A DNA stretch of 64,000 nt. It comes from Aspidapion aeneum. Its lineage: Eukaryota; Arthropoda; Insecta; Coleoptera; Brentidae. The position numbers were made by a program, and so were the translations under genes. The stretch is taken from NCBI GenBank assembly GCA_963576565.1, contig OY755038.1, positions 178,180,438-178,244,437 of the forward strand, in the 5' to 3' direction. Positions within the stretch are counted from its first letter, which is position 1. Each line of letters begins with the position of its first letter. Below the pieces are notes generated by a model. The model saw only the letters and a list, made by a program, of their open reading frames with translations. It was not told the origin of the DNA and made no database searches. Of the stretch, positions 20,685-31,197 are shown one piece after another.

Positions 20685-21596
20685 TATAGATACTGCGACA
20701 TTATGTGTAGCTTTTTTTTTCCTTTAAGTATTTAAATTTAATTTATTTAACAGATATTTCAAATATAAAATCATTTATCATCCCTGTAAAGACAATATTT
20801 TTAAAATTTAATTTGCATAAAGAAAATAGCTCTAAAAGTACATAAAATCCAATATAACGATAGGCGCGCTTTCTGCCCAGCACAAGTGGTGACGTAACAG
20901 CGAGTTTGACCTTGAACATCGATTGCAGACAGATTCGGCAAACTGAGCAATCCTGTCTAGTGTATAATCGTTGGTTGTGGGGCTAGTTGAGTCAAAAAGT
21001 TCGGGGCACGTTGTGCCACCGGCCCAGCTAACCCCATACAATTTCTAAAAACATTTTTTTTATTTTAAGGTTAAAATCAGCATGCGTACATATGATGGAC
21101 TAAAAATCACGTCATGTAATAATTCTCCACCTAAACAAATGTTTTAGATTGTCCGCCTCTTGAAGACTGTGAAGTCTTGCGCCTGTAGTTATTTATCAAA
21201 GTTACCTTTGGCAACGCTAAAACGCTTTCGACTGGAATCGGGCATATTGCGGTCTCTTATTAATATATGCTATATTTTATCTGTTTTTTATCCTCTTATG
21301 GAAATTAGGCCCCCTAGATGTTGACTTGTTCACGCGGTATCTTTGTTAGTCTTGGAGATATAAAGCTAATTTCTTCACAATCTTGATTGGTGTTCTCTTG
21401 CAAACAAAAAACGATTAGTTTTTCTGTCAAACTAAGTTGGCAAAAGTTATAAGCCAAAGATTGTGAAAAAACAGTAAAAAAGCAGCCATTTATTTATTTA
21501 TATTTATTTATTTATGATATCACACAGACCCTCCAACTCAAATTTGAGGCAAACACCAAGTGACTTAAAATTGTGTGATCTATTATTACCAATCAA

Positions 21597-21983
21597 TCTA
21601 TGGAAATTTTAAAAATTTGTGCTTTTCCGAAAGCTGGCGAAAGAAAGACCAAGAATATTAACCGAAGAAAATGGTCAACAGCTATACTAACTTTAACTCC
21701 GGTTAAAAAAGAGTTGGAACGTGAAAAAAGTAAAAAACAAAAAAAAAAAGGAAAATCTGTAACCAAAAATGTCTTCAAGGAAAAGAAGCATAGAAAAATT
21801 ACTCAGAAAAGGACACTGAAAGATGACAGCGATGATGAAGAGGAAACATTTTGTCTAGTCTGCATGGAACTATTCTCAAACAGCAAACCAAGAGAAAAAT
21901 GGGTACAATGTTTAACTTACAAGTTTTGGGCCCATGAAACATGTGCTGATTCAGGGTTTACTTATGTTTTGCTAAAACCGTAA
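21597..21983 (+). pseudogene. Pogo-type transposase C-terminus with cysteine-rich tail
   Basis: The frame starts inside the protein. FPKAGERK, then RRKWSTAILTLTPVKKELE, match the region after the DDE core of insect pogo/Tigger-like transposases. A basic Lys-rich linker and an acidic DDSDDEEE patch follow, then a PHD-like tail: CLVCMELF, WVQCLTYKFWAHETC. The tail lacks the second Cys of the expected C-x-x-C after WVQ (Tyr instead), and its last cysteine pair is lost by a frame change before the stop. The DDE core is absent or unrecognisable in this copy, so it cannot transpose by itself. Confidence 0.7.
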
Positions 21984-22945
21984 TTCCAATTCAGACTAGA
22001 GCAAGAATTAGGTTACTTTATATTGTTTGTTTTTTAAGAAAGTTAAAGTTTAGTATTTTATTATTATCAATAAAATTAATCTGAGAATTTCCTGTTATTT
22101 TATGTTGCATATATACAGTTCCTAATTATGCAACCATGCCCAACTTGCCCCATCGTATGGCCCAACTTACCCCGTGGGTGGGTTTAGTTGGGCCGCTTGC
22201 AAGGGTGCTAGAAAAAAGTATTTTTTAAGTTTAAATACATAATTTTAAAAACCTATCTTTGCGAATTGTCTAGCTTAGGGCCCTGTCTTAAACATATTAT
22301 AATTATAAAACTGTAAGTAATATAGCAATGCTTTTATTTGCATTTATGTAAAAAGTGGCACAACTAGCCCCGCTATCCCCTACAAAATGTCAACCGATTC
22401 GTCACGACCTACGCGCGACAAGACCCGAGCCGAGACGGTACAAAGTTATATTGCTCGATAATATCGCTGGTTAATAATAACCAATTTTGTTGTGAGCTTT
22501 ACGAAGTAATTAATAGAAACCAATTCAGACCGTTATAATAACAAAATCACGCCATAACATTATACAAAAAAATGTTTGTTGTAATAAACACAAAGAAATA
22601 TTTGCCAATATTAAGAATATATTTATATTTAGGAAATTTTAAGTATTAATAACAAAGACGTTCTGTTACCTTAAAAGAAAGAGTGTTTTGGTTATGGTTA
22701 ATATAAGGCAATTAATATTTACAAAAGCATCAAATTATTAAAGAAACAAATGATATATTATTTATAACTAAACACTTTCAAAAAGGTTTGTTACCAATAA
22801 TTAATGATATTTGCTTTTAATATTTTTTAATGAGCACAACAAAAATCAGGTTTACCAAATATTTGTTAATAATAAAATCGTTTTTTTTTCAGTGTAACAT
22901 TATCATCGGTATTTTACAACAACCGAATGTGCGCGATCGATTTCC

Positions 22946-23683
22946 AGACAGCACTGGATGTTCAAAAGATGTCCATTTTAAATCTATTTTAGGTCTATAA
23001 CGTCCAAGACATCCAATAGACGTAAACGTCCATTGAACGTCCAAAATGCGACATCGTATATACATACAGTGGACGTACAGTAAACCTGCAATATTATGGT
23101 GATGCGTGTTATTTTTTTTAATTTCTCTGTTTTTCCTTTTGAAAATAATACGTACATGAAATTAGAGATTCCGTAAATTAAGATTGTTTATAATAATATC
23201 CACAAGTATGATTTTTAAATTCTTTCTTTAAGTAAATGCTGCAATCAACGTATTATCAGCATTTTAAGGCAAGTTAACAATTAAAATTAATTTCCTAAAT
23301 ATATTAACTTAAGAGAGACTTGGAGGATTCGTGGTAGAGATCTTTTGGTGTTTTATGGTGCTAATGGATGATCCACGCTAAAGAAGGGCACGACTTGCAC
23401 AATACTTGTATCCCATACAGGAGAGCACAAGGCGTGCAACATATGTATACTGGACTAATAAAATACAATATAAAATTGGACATCCCTTGATGTCCAGAAA
23501 CCGGCGCCCATTAAACGGCTAAACAATGCTTAATGGACGTAATTTTATGTCCAGAAACGGAGATCTCGTGAAAGTACAAAAGTTTGCAATATGTGTCGTG
23601 GACGTCTATTGTATGTTCAATGTACAACTATGGACGTCCAATGTACATCCAGAATAACAGACTTGGACATCTTTGTGCTGTCT
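22946..23683. mobile_element. Unclassified TIR element with GGACGT-type subterminal repeats
   Basis: The short ends AGACAGCAC and GTGCTGTCT frame 738 bp. Both subterminal regions carry many copies of acgtccaat/tggacgt and atgtcca, which read inverted from either side. No clear target duplication or transposase. It lies 50 bp past the right end of copy A. Confidence 0.55.
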
Positions 23684-23894
23684 CGGTTATTAAGTAGATT
23701 TGGTGAGCTAATCCTAATACCTAACGTGTTAGTTTTAATTATTTTAAAAAGACTTATTTTAATGGCAAGGATAAGTGCAAAAATATTTTAAATTTTAAAA
23801 ATGTTTGTCACAACATGGCTTTGGGCTAGTTCGGTTTGTTTTTAGTCGCATATTTAAGACCCTTGGCCTTATGTAATTAATAGCTATACTTATA

Positions 23895-24170
23895 AGGGAC
23901 TATTGCAAGAAAGCCAGGCACAAATTGTGGTGCCAGGCACTATTCTGATAGTTTCGCATTGGAAACTGACAGTTAATCTTTAGAAATACATACCGAAGTG
24001 GAATTTATAATTCCAGTCGTTTATTCCATTAATAGTGGCTGCAATAATAATTCCGGCTCTTATAATACACAAAGGCCTAATTTTAAAAGAAGACAGCTGT
24101 TCTTATAATGCGAAACTGTCAGAATGGTACCTGGCACAAATACGGCCTGGCTTTATTGCAATAAGTCCCT
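23895..24170. mobile_element. Long-TIR MITE (276 bp)
   Basis: Inverted ends AGGGACTATTGCAAGAAAGC and AGGGACTTATTGCAATAAAG continue for about 70 bp with shared gccaggc and agtttcgcatt blocks. No reliable target duplication. Non-coding. Confidence 0.7.
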
Positions 24171-24240
24171 ATTACCGGTATTGCTAAGTAATAGTATTAC
24201 GCCTAATGAGAGGGTCACAGCATTGTGGAGAATTTTCTTT

Positions 24241-24423
24241 CAAACGTGAAATTTAGTACCCGTGTATTTAAAAATCAAACAAGTTTCGTGGCTAATCGGG
24301 TAAAAAGAAGTTTTTGTTTCTCTCATATTTCTCCGTGGGTAGCTTGAAAGCTTAACGTCACGGGGGTGCAAGATCTAATGGACAGCTAATAAGGGTTGAC
24401 AGTTAACTGTTTCGTCCTTATGG
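24241..24423. repeat. Dispersed 183-bp repeat, copy 1
   Basis: Matches 28,884-29,065 in the same orientation from caaacgtg to ttatgg, with fragments near 58,055-58,135. It carries gtttcgtggctaatcgggta and gtagcttgaaagctta. It flanks the R4 insertion by chance or as a pre-existing duplication; it does not have LTR-type ends. Confidence 0.75.
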
Positions 24424-24823
24424 GACCCCTCAGAACACTGCTTGGTCAATGTTGCGAAGTTAACTAGAGGGTTTTGTCTCTAATCCTATGTAAATAGTGA
24501 GAAAGTTCTCGTAAGAAGCTCCATCCACCGAGATATGAGAAAAACTAGAACAATAGCAGGCGAAAATAAACTGCTATACATAACGATCAATGAAAAGATC
24601 GATTACAAATAAAAAGAAACAAACTAATCCGTGACCTACGACAGCTCTTCTGCCTTTCAGGTCAGATCAACGCTTATTGCGTTTTTACCCGCCATCAGAC
24701 ATGTGAGCGTTAATCAGCGGAATTTTTAAGTCAAATAATACTTTTTTTTTTTTTTAATTCACACATACGTGGTTTTGGCTAACAGTGTCCGGGCGCTCAT
24801 TGTCGCCAAGGACACTGCTAGTG

Positions 24824-27800
24824 TCAATACGGCGAGACAGTCCGTCGAATAATTCCAACGGTCCCAAGTACAACGGCTTTCTGCATCCATGTGATAGCAC
24901 TATTTGGCATGCTAAGCTCTGTTATATGTTGCATGGTTTTTCTGTGTACCAATCTGTTGGCGCTGATGACTATTGGCATTATTGTCACCTTTTGTAAGTT
25001 CCAGATGGTTTTTACTTCCTGAGCCAATGCTTGATATTTCGTTATTTTTTCTCCATAGGCTATAGTCAAGTTATAATCTTGCGGAACAGTAAAATCAATT
25101 ATAATTGCCGTTTTTCCCGTTTTGTTCCACACAACCATATCCGGTCGGTTGTGCTCCACTGCTCTATCTGTTTCTACGGTAACGTCCCAGTAGATCTTCG
25201 TGGTATTATTTTCAAGCAGTGGCTGTGGACTGTACATATGGTGAGGAGTGAATTTCTCCAGCAAACCCTTACTTAGACTGACCATCTGATGAACCACTTT
25301 ACCCATGTTATTGTGTCTTTCCAGATATTTGGTGTTAGCAATGGCAGAGCAACCCGATGCCAAGTGTTGTACGGTTTCCTCAGCTATATTACAAAGTCTG
25401 CACTTGGTTGTTTCTACCTCCTGCTTGAGGATATGTCGGGTATATGTTCTCGTTTTAACGACCTGATCTTGGATCGCGAGGAGAGCTCCTTCGGTCTCTG
25501 GGAAAAGGTACCCTGTTGTTAGGTAGGAGTTAGATGCGGCAATATCTACTTCAGGTTGATGCAGACTTGTGTAGAACCTCCCGTGCAACACTTTTCTTTG
25601 CCAGTTGGATTTAAGCTGCTCAGAAAGATTATCTTCCTCTGGCTCCTCCGGATTTGCCAGGTTCAGTAGAGTGATCTTTTTATCCCAGTTTCGTATACTT
25701 CTGTGTACTGGCTGATTGTGTTTATTAAAGTATTTTCTGAGCATTTTTCTTTCTTTGATATTTGAGGCTTGCAGACTGCTCAGTCCACGCCCTCCTTCCC
25801 TACGAGATAGATACAGTCGTTCGATTGCTGAGTTAGGGTGCAGTAATCCGTTCTTAGTGAGGAGTTTTCTGATCCTCTGATCTAATCTTTCCAGGTCAGT
25901 TTTTGACCATGAAAGTACTCCGGCGGTGTATGTAAAAGCTGGTAATGCCCAGGTATTTATTGCTGCTATCTTGTTTTTAGCATTTAATTGCGTTTTTAGT
26001 ATCTTCTGTACCCTCCGGATCAGTTCGCGCTCTGCCCCTTCCTTGTTTTCCTTTTGTCGTATCTCGTAGGTTTGTTGGATACCCAAATACCTGTAAGTGG
26101 CTTCTGTCCCTAGTTCCTTGATCCGACCTCCATCCCTCAGTGTGATATCGCCTTGCTCCACCAGTTTACCTCTCCTTACATGGATGACCGCACACTTGTC
26201 AAGTCCAAATTTCATTTGTATGCCTTCACTGAAGCTTCTAACAAGCTCCAGCTCTCCCTCTAACTGTTGTTGTCCTCTTCCGTACAGTTTGAGATCGTCC
26301 ATATAAAAGACGTGCGATATTTTTGCATGGTCATCGATTGTGTATGCGTATGAACTTCTGTTAAGCATGTTGCTTAGTGGGTTAAGGGCTAGGCAAAACC
26401 ACAGTGGGCTAAAACTGTCGCCTTGGAATATTCTTCGGCGAACAGATATCTCTTCTGTGCTGTATGAGTTGGTCCCCCCCCTGACTGTCAGAGTCGTCCT
26501 CCATGTCGACATTAAATGCTGTAGTAAACCTATCAGATTTTGGTCAACCTTGTAAATTTTAAGAACTTCTATCAGCCATGAGTGTGGTACCGAGTCATAC
26601 GCCTTTTGGTAATCGATCCATGCCATGGAAACATTTTTTTGGCGTCTTTTTGCTTGTTTGGTTATGACGTTGTCGATCACCAAGAGTTCCTTGCATCCTC
26701 TAGCTTTTTGCTTACATCCGTTCTGTTCCCATGCTAATATTTTGTTCACTTTAAGGTGACCATTAAGCTTGTGCCCTAAGATGGAAGTCAGTATCTTGTA
26801 AGCCGACGGAAGACACGTTATTGGTCTATAGTTTTTGGCCTGTTGTAAATTTCCTTTCTTAGGCAGCATGTGTGTCTGCCCAAGCGTGAGATATGTGGGG
26901 ATTTCGCGTGGATTCCTTAATGCGTTTTGAATCAGGCTCGCTAAGATCTTGTGTGTGTGTGAGAATCCCTTCCACCAATAATTGTGTATTCCGTCAAGCC
27001 CGGCGCTGTCCAGTTTTTGAGTCGCTTTACTGTCTCCTTAACGTCTGTTTCAGAGACAGTAACCTCTGGCATCTCTGTGTAATTTGCCGCGCTTTCTTTT
27101 TCAGCAGCGATCCATTGTGCCTGCAAGTCATGCTCAACTCTCTGGGACCAGATGCTCGACCAGAATTCAGTCATTTCTTCCTTAGAGGGTATTGTGTTTG
27201 TATTTTGGCCTTGGTTCTCCTCGTTAAGATTCCTGAAGAACAATTTCTGGTTATTGATAAAAAGGTCATTTTGTTTCCGCCTAAGCGTTCTCTTATGATA
27301 CCTTTTTATCCTATTTCCCAGTGCTGCTATCTTTTGCTTTAACACCTCGACCCTAAGGAGTAGTTTTTCCCAATACTGCGCATCGTTTTTCTTTATTTTT
27401 GCGCTCTTTGCATAGCTTAAAACTTTCTTCTCTAGCTTCTTTTTGGGTTGATCGGTCGTAAGATACGAGTGTAATACACCAATCTCCCGCCGGAAGGCAG
27501 AGATTTTTTCTTCAAGCCTTTTCTCCCATGGAGGTTGTTTTTGGGTTTCGTTTGTTGTTGTAGAAAGCGCGGTTTTTGTTTGCGCGTGTATGCTAGTGGC
27601 AACGCTAGCAGCGCAGTATACGTTATGACATAGGTTTTCTAGGTCATTAGATCTTGTGAACTCTCCTTTGAGTGTTGTGTTAATTGCTTCTATTGTGTTT
27701 TTGACCTGTAAGGTGATTTTAATGCGTGATAGCTTTGGCCTTACGTGCATTTCTACTCCTTCATATTTATGATGGAATTCTTGAAAGAGCAGCTTGATCT

Positions 27801-28400
27801 CGGCTGATACTGGTCGATCATCTTCTTGTTGTGGCTCATCATTTGGTTCAGTCCTTTCATCTGGGGCCGCTGGTATAAAGCTTCTCCTTGCTAGTGACTG
27901 CCTAAGCAGTTGTGGCCTCCTGTTCCGGTTTTCAGTTGCTTCAGCCTTCATTGCAGCTAGTTCATCCGGAGATATCAACTTACGCTTTTTGATGTTAGTA
28001 ATTTGTGCCGCTAGGTGTTGCGATGTGAACTGTTTCTCGGGAAAAGCTTCATTCCATAGTTCAACCATTCTTGCCCGGTACTTGGTTTTCTTTGTCTCCC
28101 CTTCAGTGACTTTGAAGTAAGCATTCATCAGTGTGAGATTCATTTCCCTGGTCCAATGCTGCCTTCCCCGTCTTTGAGCTACAGCGGGATCCTGCGGTGG
28201 AGTTGCGTCCTGCAGATCCAAGCTGTTTCTCCGGGTGTCGTGATTGGGGGTGCTTGGCCTTGTGGTTCCGTTTCGCACAGAGGCGCCACTCGCTCCGCCT
28301 TCTTGTGCTAGGGACTGTAACGATCTTCCCACAGACGCACTCCCGACGTCTGGGGCGGGTTCCGAGGCTTCGTTTGGTTCAACGAGAGCAGGTAATTCTC
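24824..28400 (-). pseudogene. R4/Dong-type LINE ORF with restriction-like endonuclease, one frameshift
   Basis: The near-complete Pol splits into two frames (28,332-26,941 and 26,869-24,824) by a one-base shift near 26,998. The N-terminal part has a basic, W-containing DNA-binding-like region and coiled-coil-like segments, and ends with the RT start KNWTAPG. In the 681-residue second part, motif A MAWIDYQKAYDSVP is at 83-95, B FQGDSFSPLWF at 148-158, and C FYMDD at 188-192. RYLGI follows, then a CX2C-H-C knuckle (C490, C493, H502, C507), then the restriction-like endonuclease with RPD 575-577 and IIIDF 589-593. This fits the R4 clade, which nicks DNA and reverse-transcribes its RNA in place. 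No ATG starts the frame: it opens after a TGA near 28,400. Only one visible lesion suggests a fairly recent insertion. Confidence 0.88.
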
Positions 28401-28571
28401 AAACCGCGGGGTGCTAACCCGCCAGTTGGTTTGCTGGGGTCTGCGGGGATGCGAATCCCGAAGGCCTACGGCCCCCCCTGCAGGCGAAGCTGGCTGTACA
28501 GGTCTTACGTCGTTACCTGTAGCAGCAGAGAGTGTCACTGGCTTGTGACCCCTCCACCGGTCAGACATATA

Positions 28572-28574
<3 letters not shown>

Positions 28575-28611
<37 letters not shown>
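28575..28611. repeat. (TA)n microsatellite between RTE and R4
   Basis: An uninterrupted TA run directly follows the RTE stop and short 3' UTR (aaccgataaa) on the minus strand, so it is best read as the RTE 3' tail and the R4 landing site. Confidence 0.75.
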
Positions 28612-28612
<1 letters not shown>

Positions 28613-28615
<3 letters not shown>

Positions 28616-28870
28616 CGGTTTCACAACGTTCTACGTCTTCCGATACCCAATCTCCACTCGTTTCTGTTTGCCCGTAATTCATCATCTAGGCCTCTTATTC
28701 TTATTTCACTGTCTATTCCTTCTCTCCAGCTTCTCCTTGGCCGTCCTCGTTTTTTTCGGCCAGTTGGTTTCCATTGTAGTATTTGTTTAAGTAGTCTTTC
28801 ATCATTTATCCTTTTTACATGTCCGTATCACACCAGTTGTTTTGTTCTTATATCATCCACTAAAGTACGC
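28613..28870 (-). pseudogene. RTE-type LINE C-terminal fragment
   Basis: The minus-strand frame starts at the 11-bp duplication and reads LVWYGHVKRINDERLLKQIL, then GRKKRGRPRRSW, then a closing G-I-G-R-R-R-T-L before TGA. These are the usual last blocks of RTE-type Pol proteins in arthropods. It is 5'-truncated, which is normal for such insertions. Related fragments lie at 56.3 and 59.7 kb. Confidence 0.8.
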
Positions 28871-28883
28871 CAAATAATACTAA

Positions 28884-29145
28884 CAAACGTGGAATTTAGT
28901 ACCCGTGAATTTAAAAATGAAACAAGTTTCGTGGCTAATCGGGTAAAAAGAAGTTTTTGTTTCTCTCATATTTGTCCGTTGGTAGCTTGAAAGCTTAACC
29001 TCACGGGGTCCAAGATCTAATGGACACCTAATAGGTGTTGACAGTTAACTGTTTCGTCTTTATGGTCAAGCTTTCAAGCTTCCCACGATATATGATACAA
29101 AAACTCCTTTTTACCCGATTAGCCACGAAACTTGTTTGACTTTTA
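28884..29145. repeat. 183-bp repeat copy 2 plus inverted partner
   Basis: 28,884-29,065 repeats 24,241-24,423. It is followed by an inverted, shortened version (29,066-29,145: aagctttcaagcttccca, then tttttacccgattagccac), making a hairpin-like MITE end. Confidence 0.7.
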
Positions 29146-29689
29146 CTTCTTTAAAATAAAATTATTTTATTTTTATCGTTTACTCTAGACTAAAATATTT
29201 ATTCCTTGGGGCAAAACAAAAAGTGACAAACATAATATTATTTCACTTAAAAAGGTTTGTACGGTACGTGCCAGTTCTTGATGTAAAATCGATGCTGACA
29301 ATGTTGTCGAAAAGAGCTTGCAGGTGCATAGAGTGAAGTTGTGAGCCAGGGGACCACTTATGACACAGATTGGTGTAAGGAGGTAGGACGACGCCCAGTG
29401 TAGCTTTTGCAGGTAATAGAACTCTCAAATAGTGACTTAGCAGTTGACTAATGATCAAAATCATTTGCCCATAACTGGCTTAAACATGAAAAAAGTTAAA
29501 TTATATTGAAAGAAAGCTGCTAAAACTTAGTACAAGGTAAAAAACTAAAACGTTAGTCTCAAAAAAAAATACTTTTTGATTATTAAATGACAAACATTTT
29601 TCTTTATTCAATTGGCTCAATAAAAACATTGTTTTTAAGAGATTATTTTATTCAAAGATTCATTTAAGCTTAAATTAAAATTATAAAAT

Positions 29690-30470
29690 TATAAAATATC
29701 TGCTATGATAAAACTATAGAAAAAAATTAAAAAACCCCAAAAAAAATTTTTTTTCCTCCCCTATTAATGTAAATATATGATAAATTCACATTGCCCAATC
29801 CCAGAAACGCTAGAGAGCTGAGCTTTGGAAAACTAATAGGAACTATGACAAAACTATAGGAAAAAATTTAAAAACACCAAAATTTCAATTTGCTTTCCTC
29901 CTCTATAAATGTAAAGTTATGTAAAAATATCATTGCCTACTTCCAAGAGATGACCTTTAAAAGGCTGATTGAAACAAATATAAAACCTCAAAAATTTAAA
30001 TAAGGCATTGTCAAAGTTTTGAACAATATTCCGCATATTTTACTACTTTAAAACTTAAATGTTATCCAAATTCTTTAAAAAAGGAGTGAAATCATAACAA
30101 AAATAAATTTATGTAAAAAAAGCCAAGTACGCGAAAATGATATTCCGCAAAAAGAATTGAGATAAAAGTAAGGCCAAGTTTTCCAATACAAATTTTAAAA
30201 TTAAAGGTTCTTACTAGTATGGAAATGTTTTTCTAAACTTGGCTATTACGGCTGCAAATAACTATGAGGCACAGTGCTAAATTGAATATAAGGAAATTTG
30301 ACTGTAATAGCATAGTTTAAACAAACATTTCCAAACTAGTAAGAACCTTTCATTTTTAAATTTATATTGGAGAACTTGGCTTTCCTTTTATCTCAATTCT
30401 TTATAAGGAATATTATTTTCGCGTACTTGGCTTTTTTTACATGAAATGTTTATTATTATTTAACAGAAAA
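29690..30470. repeat. Foldback element with inverted arms and 132-bp satellite units
   Basis: 29,690-30,000 holds about two inverted units of the 1,088-1,800 satellite. Arms at 30,113-30,255 and 30,300-30,440 pair with each other (tgtaaaaaaagccaagtacg and its inverse at the outer ends) around a centre near 30,276. The same components occur at 1-1,800, so both belong to one foldback family. No coding sequence. Confidence 0.75.
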
Positions 30471-31195
30471 TTTCATACTCTAAAATAAAGTCCTATACAT
30501 AGATATTTCTTAATATGATTTTAATTTACGGACGCCACTGAAGCATTACCCACAAGCTAAACTGCAATAAGTGATAAATGTTTTAAATGAAAATTGTTTA
30601 CAAAAAAGTGTTTTATACTTTCCTTTCTAAAAGTCTTTGTTTCTGAGAAAATTAGTTAAATATAGAAATGTTGAAGTATTTATTTTAATTAAAATGTGAA
30701 TGTTAGAAAGGTCTAAGGTTATGTATCTCTGGAAAGGTAGTACGTAGGTAGCTTGGGAATATCTAATTGGATAGGTCTTTGATTGGGCTCAAAAAAAAAT
30801 TTTCCTTAAAAAAATTGTAATTGGAAGACTAGTAAAGTCGGAGCTTTTACTATGTTTAATGGAACAATAATAGATAATGACTGCGCGCAGTCTTGGTTTT
30901 ATGTTTTTAAAAACTTTTTTATTTTTTATCTTTAATCAGCCACCATCTTGAATTTTTCAAAATAGACTTCGGATTCGGTTTAAGCACATCCAAAAACTTT
31001 AAAAAAGGTAGGTTTCTTTGCCGGTGTTAGATTTTCAAAAAATCACAAAATTTTTCAAAGCTCAAATATTTTCAAATTTCGTATATTTTTATAATAATAA
31101 TTATTTTATATAATAATAATTACCCCTTAATAAATAAAGATTGTCTAACATATATATGTAAAAAAAATATTAAAATCTGAACACATATAGGTGTT
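30471..31195. other. No gene seen
   Basis: AT-rich sequence without ORF or repeat boundaries. Confidence 0.5.
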
Positions 31196-31197
31196 TA

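Larger units (their letters stand above)
19077..22380 (+). mobile_element. Pogo-type transposon nested in copy A
   Basis: Inverted ends GGGGAGAGCGGGGCTGGTTG and GGGGATAGCGGGGCTAGTTG are flanked by TA (19,075-19,076; 22,381-22,382). Copy B gives the empty site (cacatgtacaaaat at about 33,560), which fixes the boundaries. Only the C-terminal part of a DDE transposase is recognisable. The interior also contains a MITE (19,951-20,684) and further TIR-like fragments (ggggctagttg near 20,975, ccggcccagctaac near 21,020). Confidence 0.85.
16565..22894 (-). mobile_element. TA-flanked DNA transposon with long TIRs, copy A (nested insertions)
   Basis: Ends begin CACTGAGAGAAGAA on the left and CACTGAAAAAAAAA inverted on the right, with imperfect pairing continuing for about 43 bp and aacaaatatttgtta-type subterminal repeats. 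TA flanks both sides (16,563-16,564; 22,895-22,896). A second copy at 31,198-34,071 shares the whole layout. Together they define the element as about 2.9-3.0 kb without insertions. It carries a minus-strand spliced ORF (below) and two small palindromic elements. Copy A has further been split by a pogo element. The superfamily is not identified. TA duplication is compatible with Tc1/mariner relatives. Confidence 0.75.
24743..28870 (-). mobile_element. R4-type LINE within an RTE tail, shared 11-bp TSD
   Basis: The block is bounded by caaataatact at 24,732-24,742 and 28,871-28,881. On the minus strand it contains, in order, an RTE-type C-terminal fragment (28,870-28,613), a (TA)n run, an R4-type LINE, and an A-tail (about 24,758-24,743). 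The simplest history is an RTE insertion with a (TA)n tail, followed by R4 insertion into that tail. A chimera formed in one event is the alternative. Confidence 0.75.

Noticed and set aside
24785..28120. Several plus-strand frames over the R4 region
   Set aside because: They are shadows of the minus-strand R4 Pol and show no family resemblance.
28197..28990. Plus- and minus-strand frames of 125-197 codons with Tyr-Ile runs
   Set aside because: They read through the (TA)n microsatellite and the non-coding strand of R4 and RTE.
24241..29065. The 183-bp direct repeats as LTRs of the R4 block
   Set aside because: They lack TG..CA ends, are not at the insertion boundaries, and R4 elements do not use LTRs. 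The 11-bp duplication sets the true limits.
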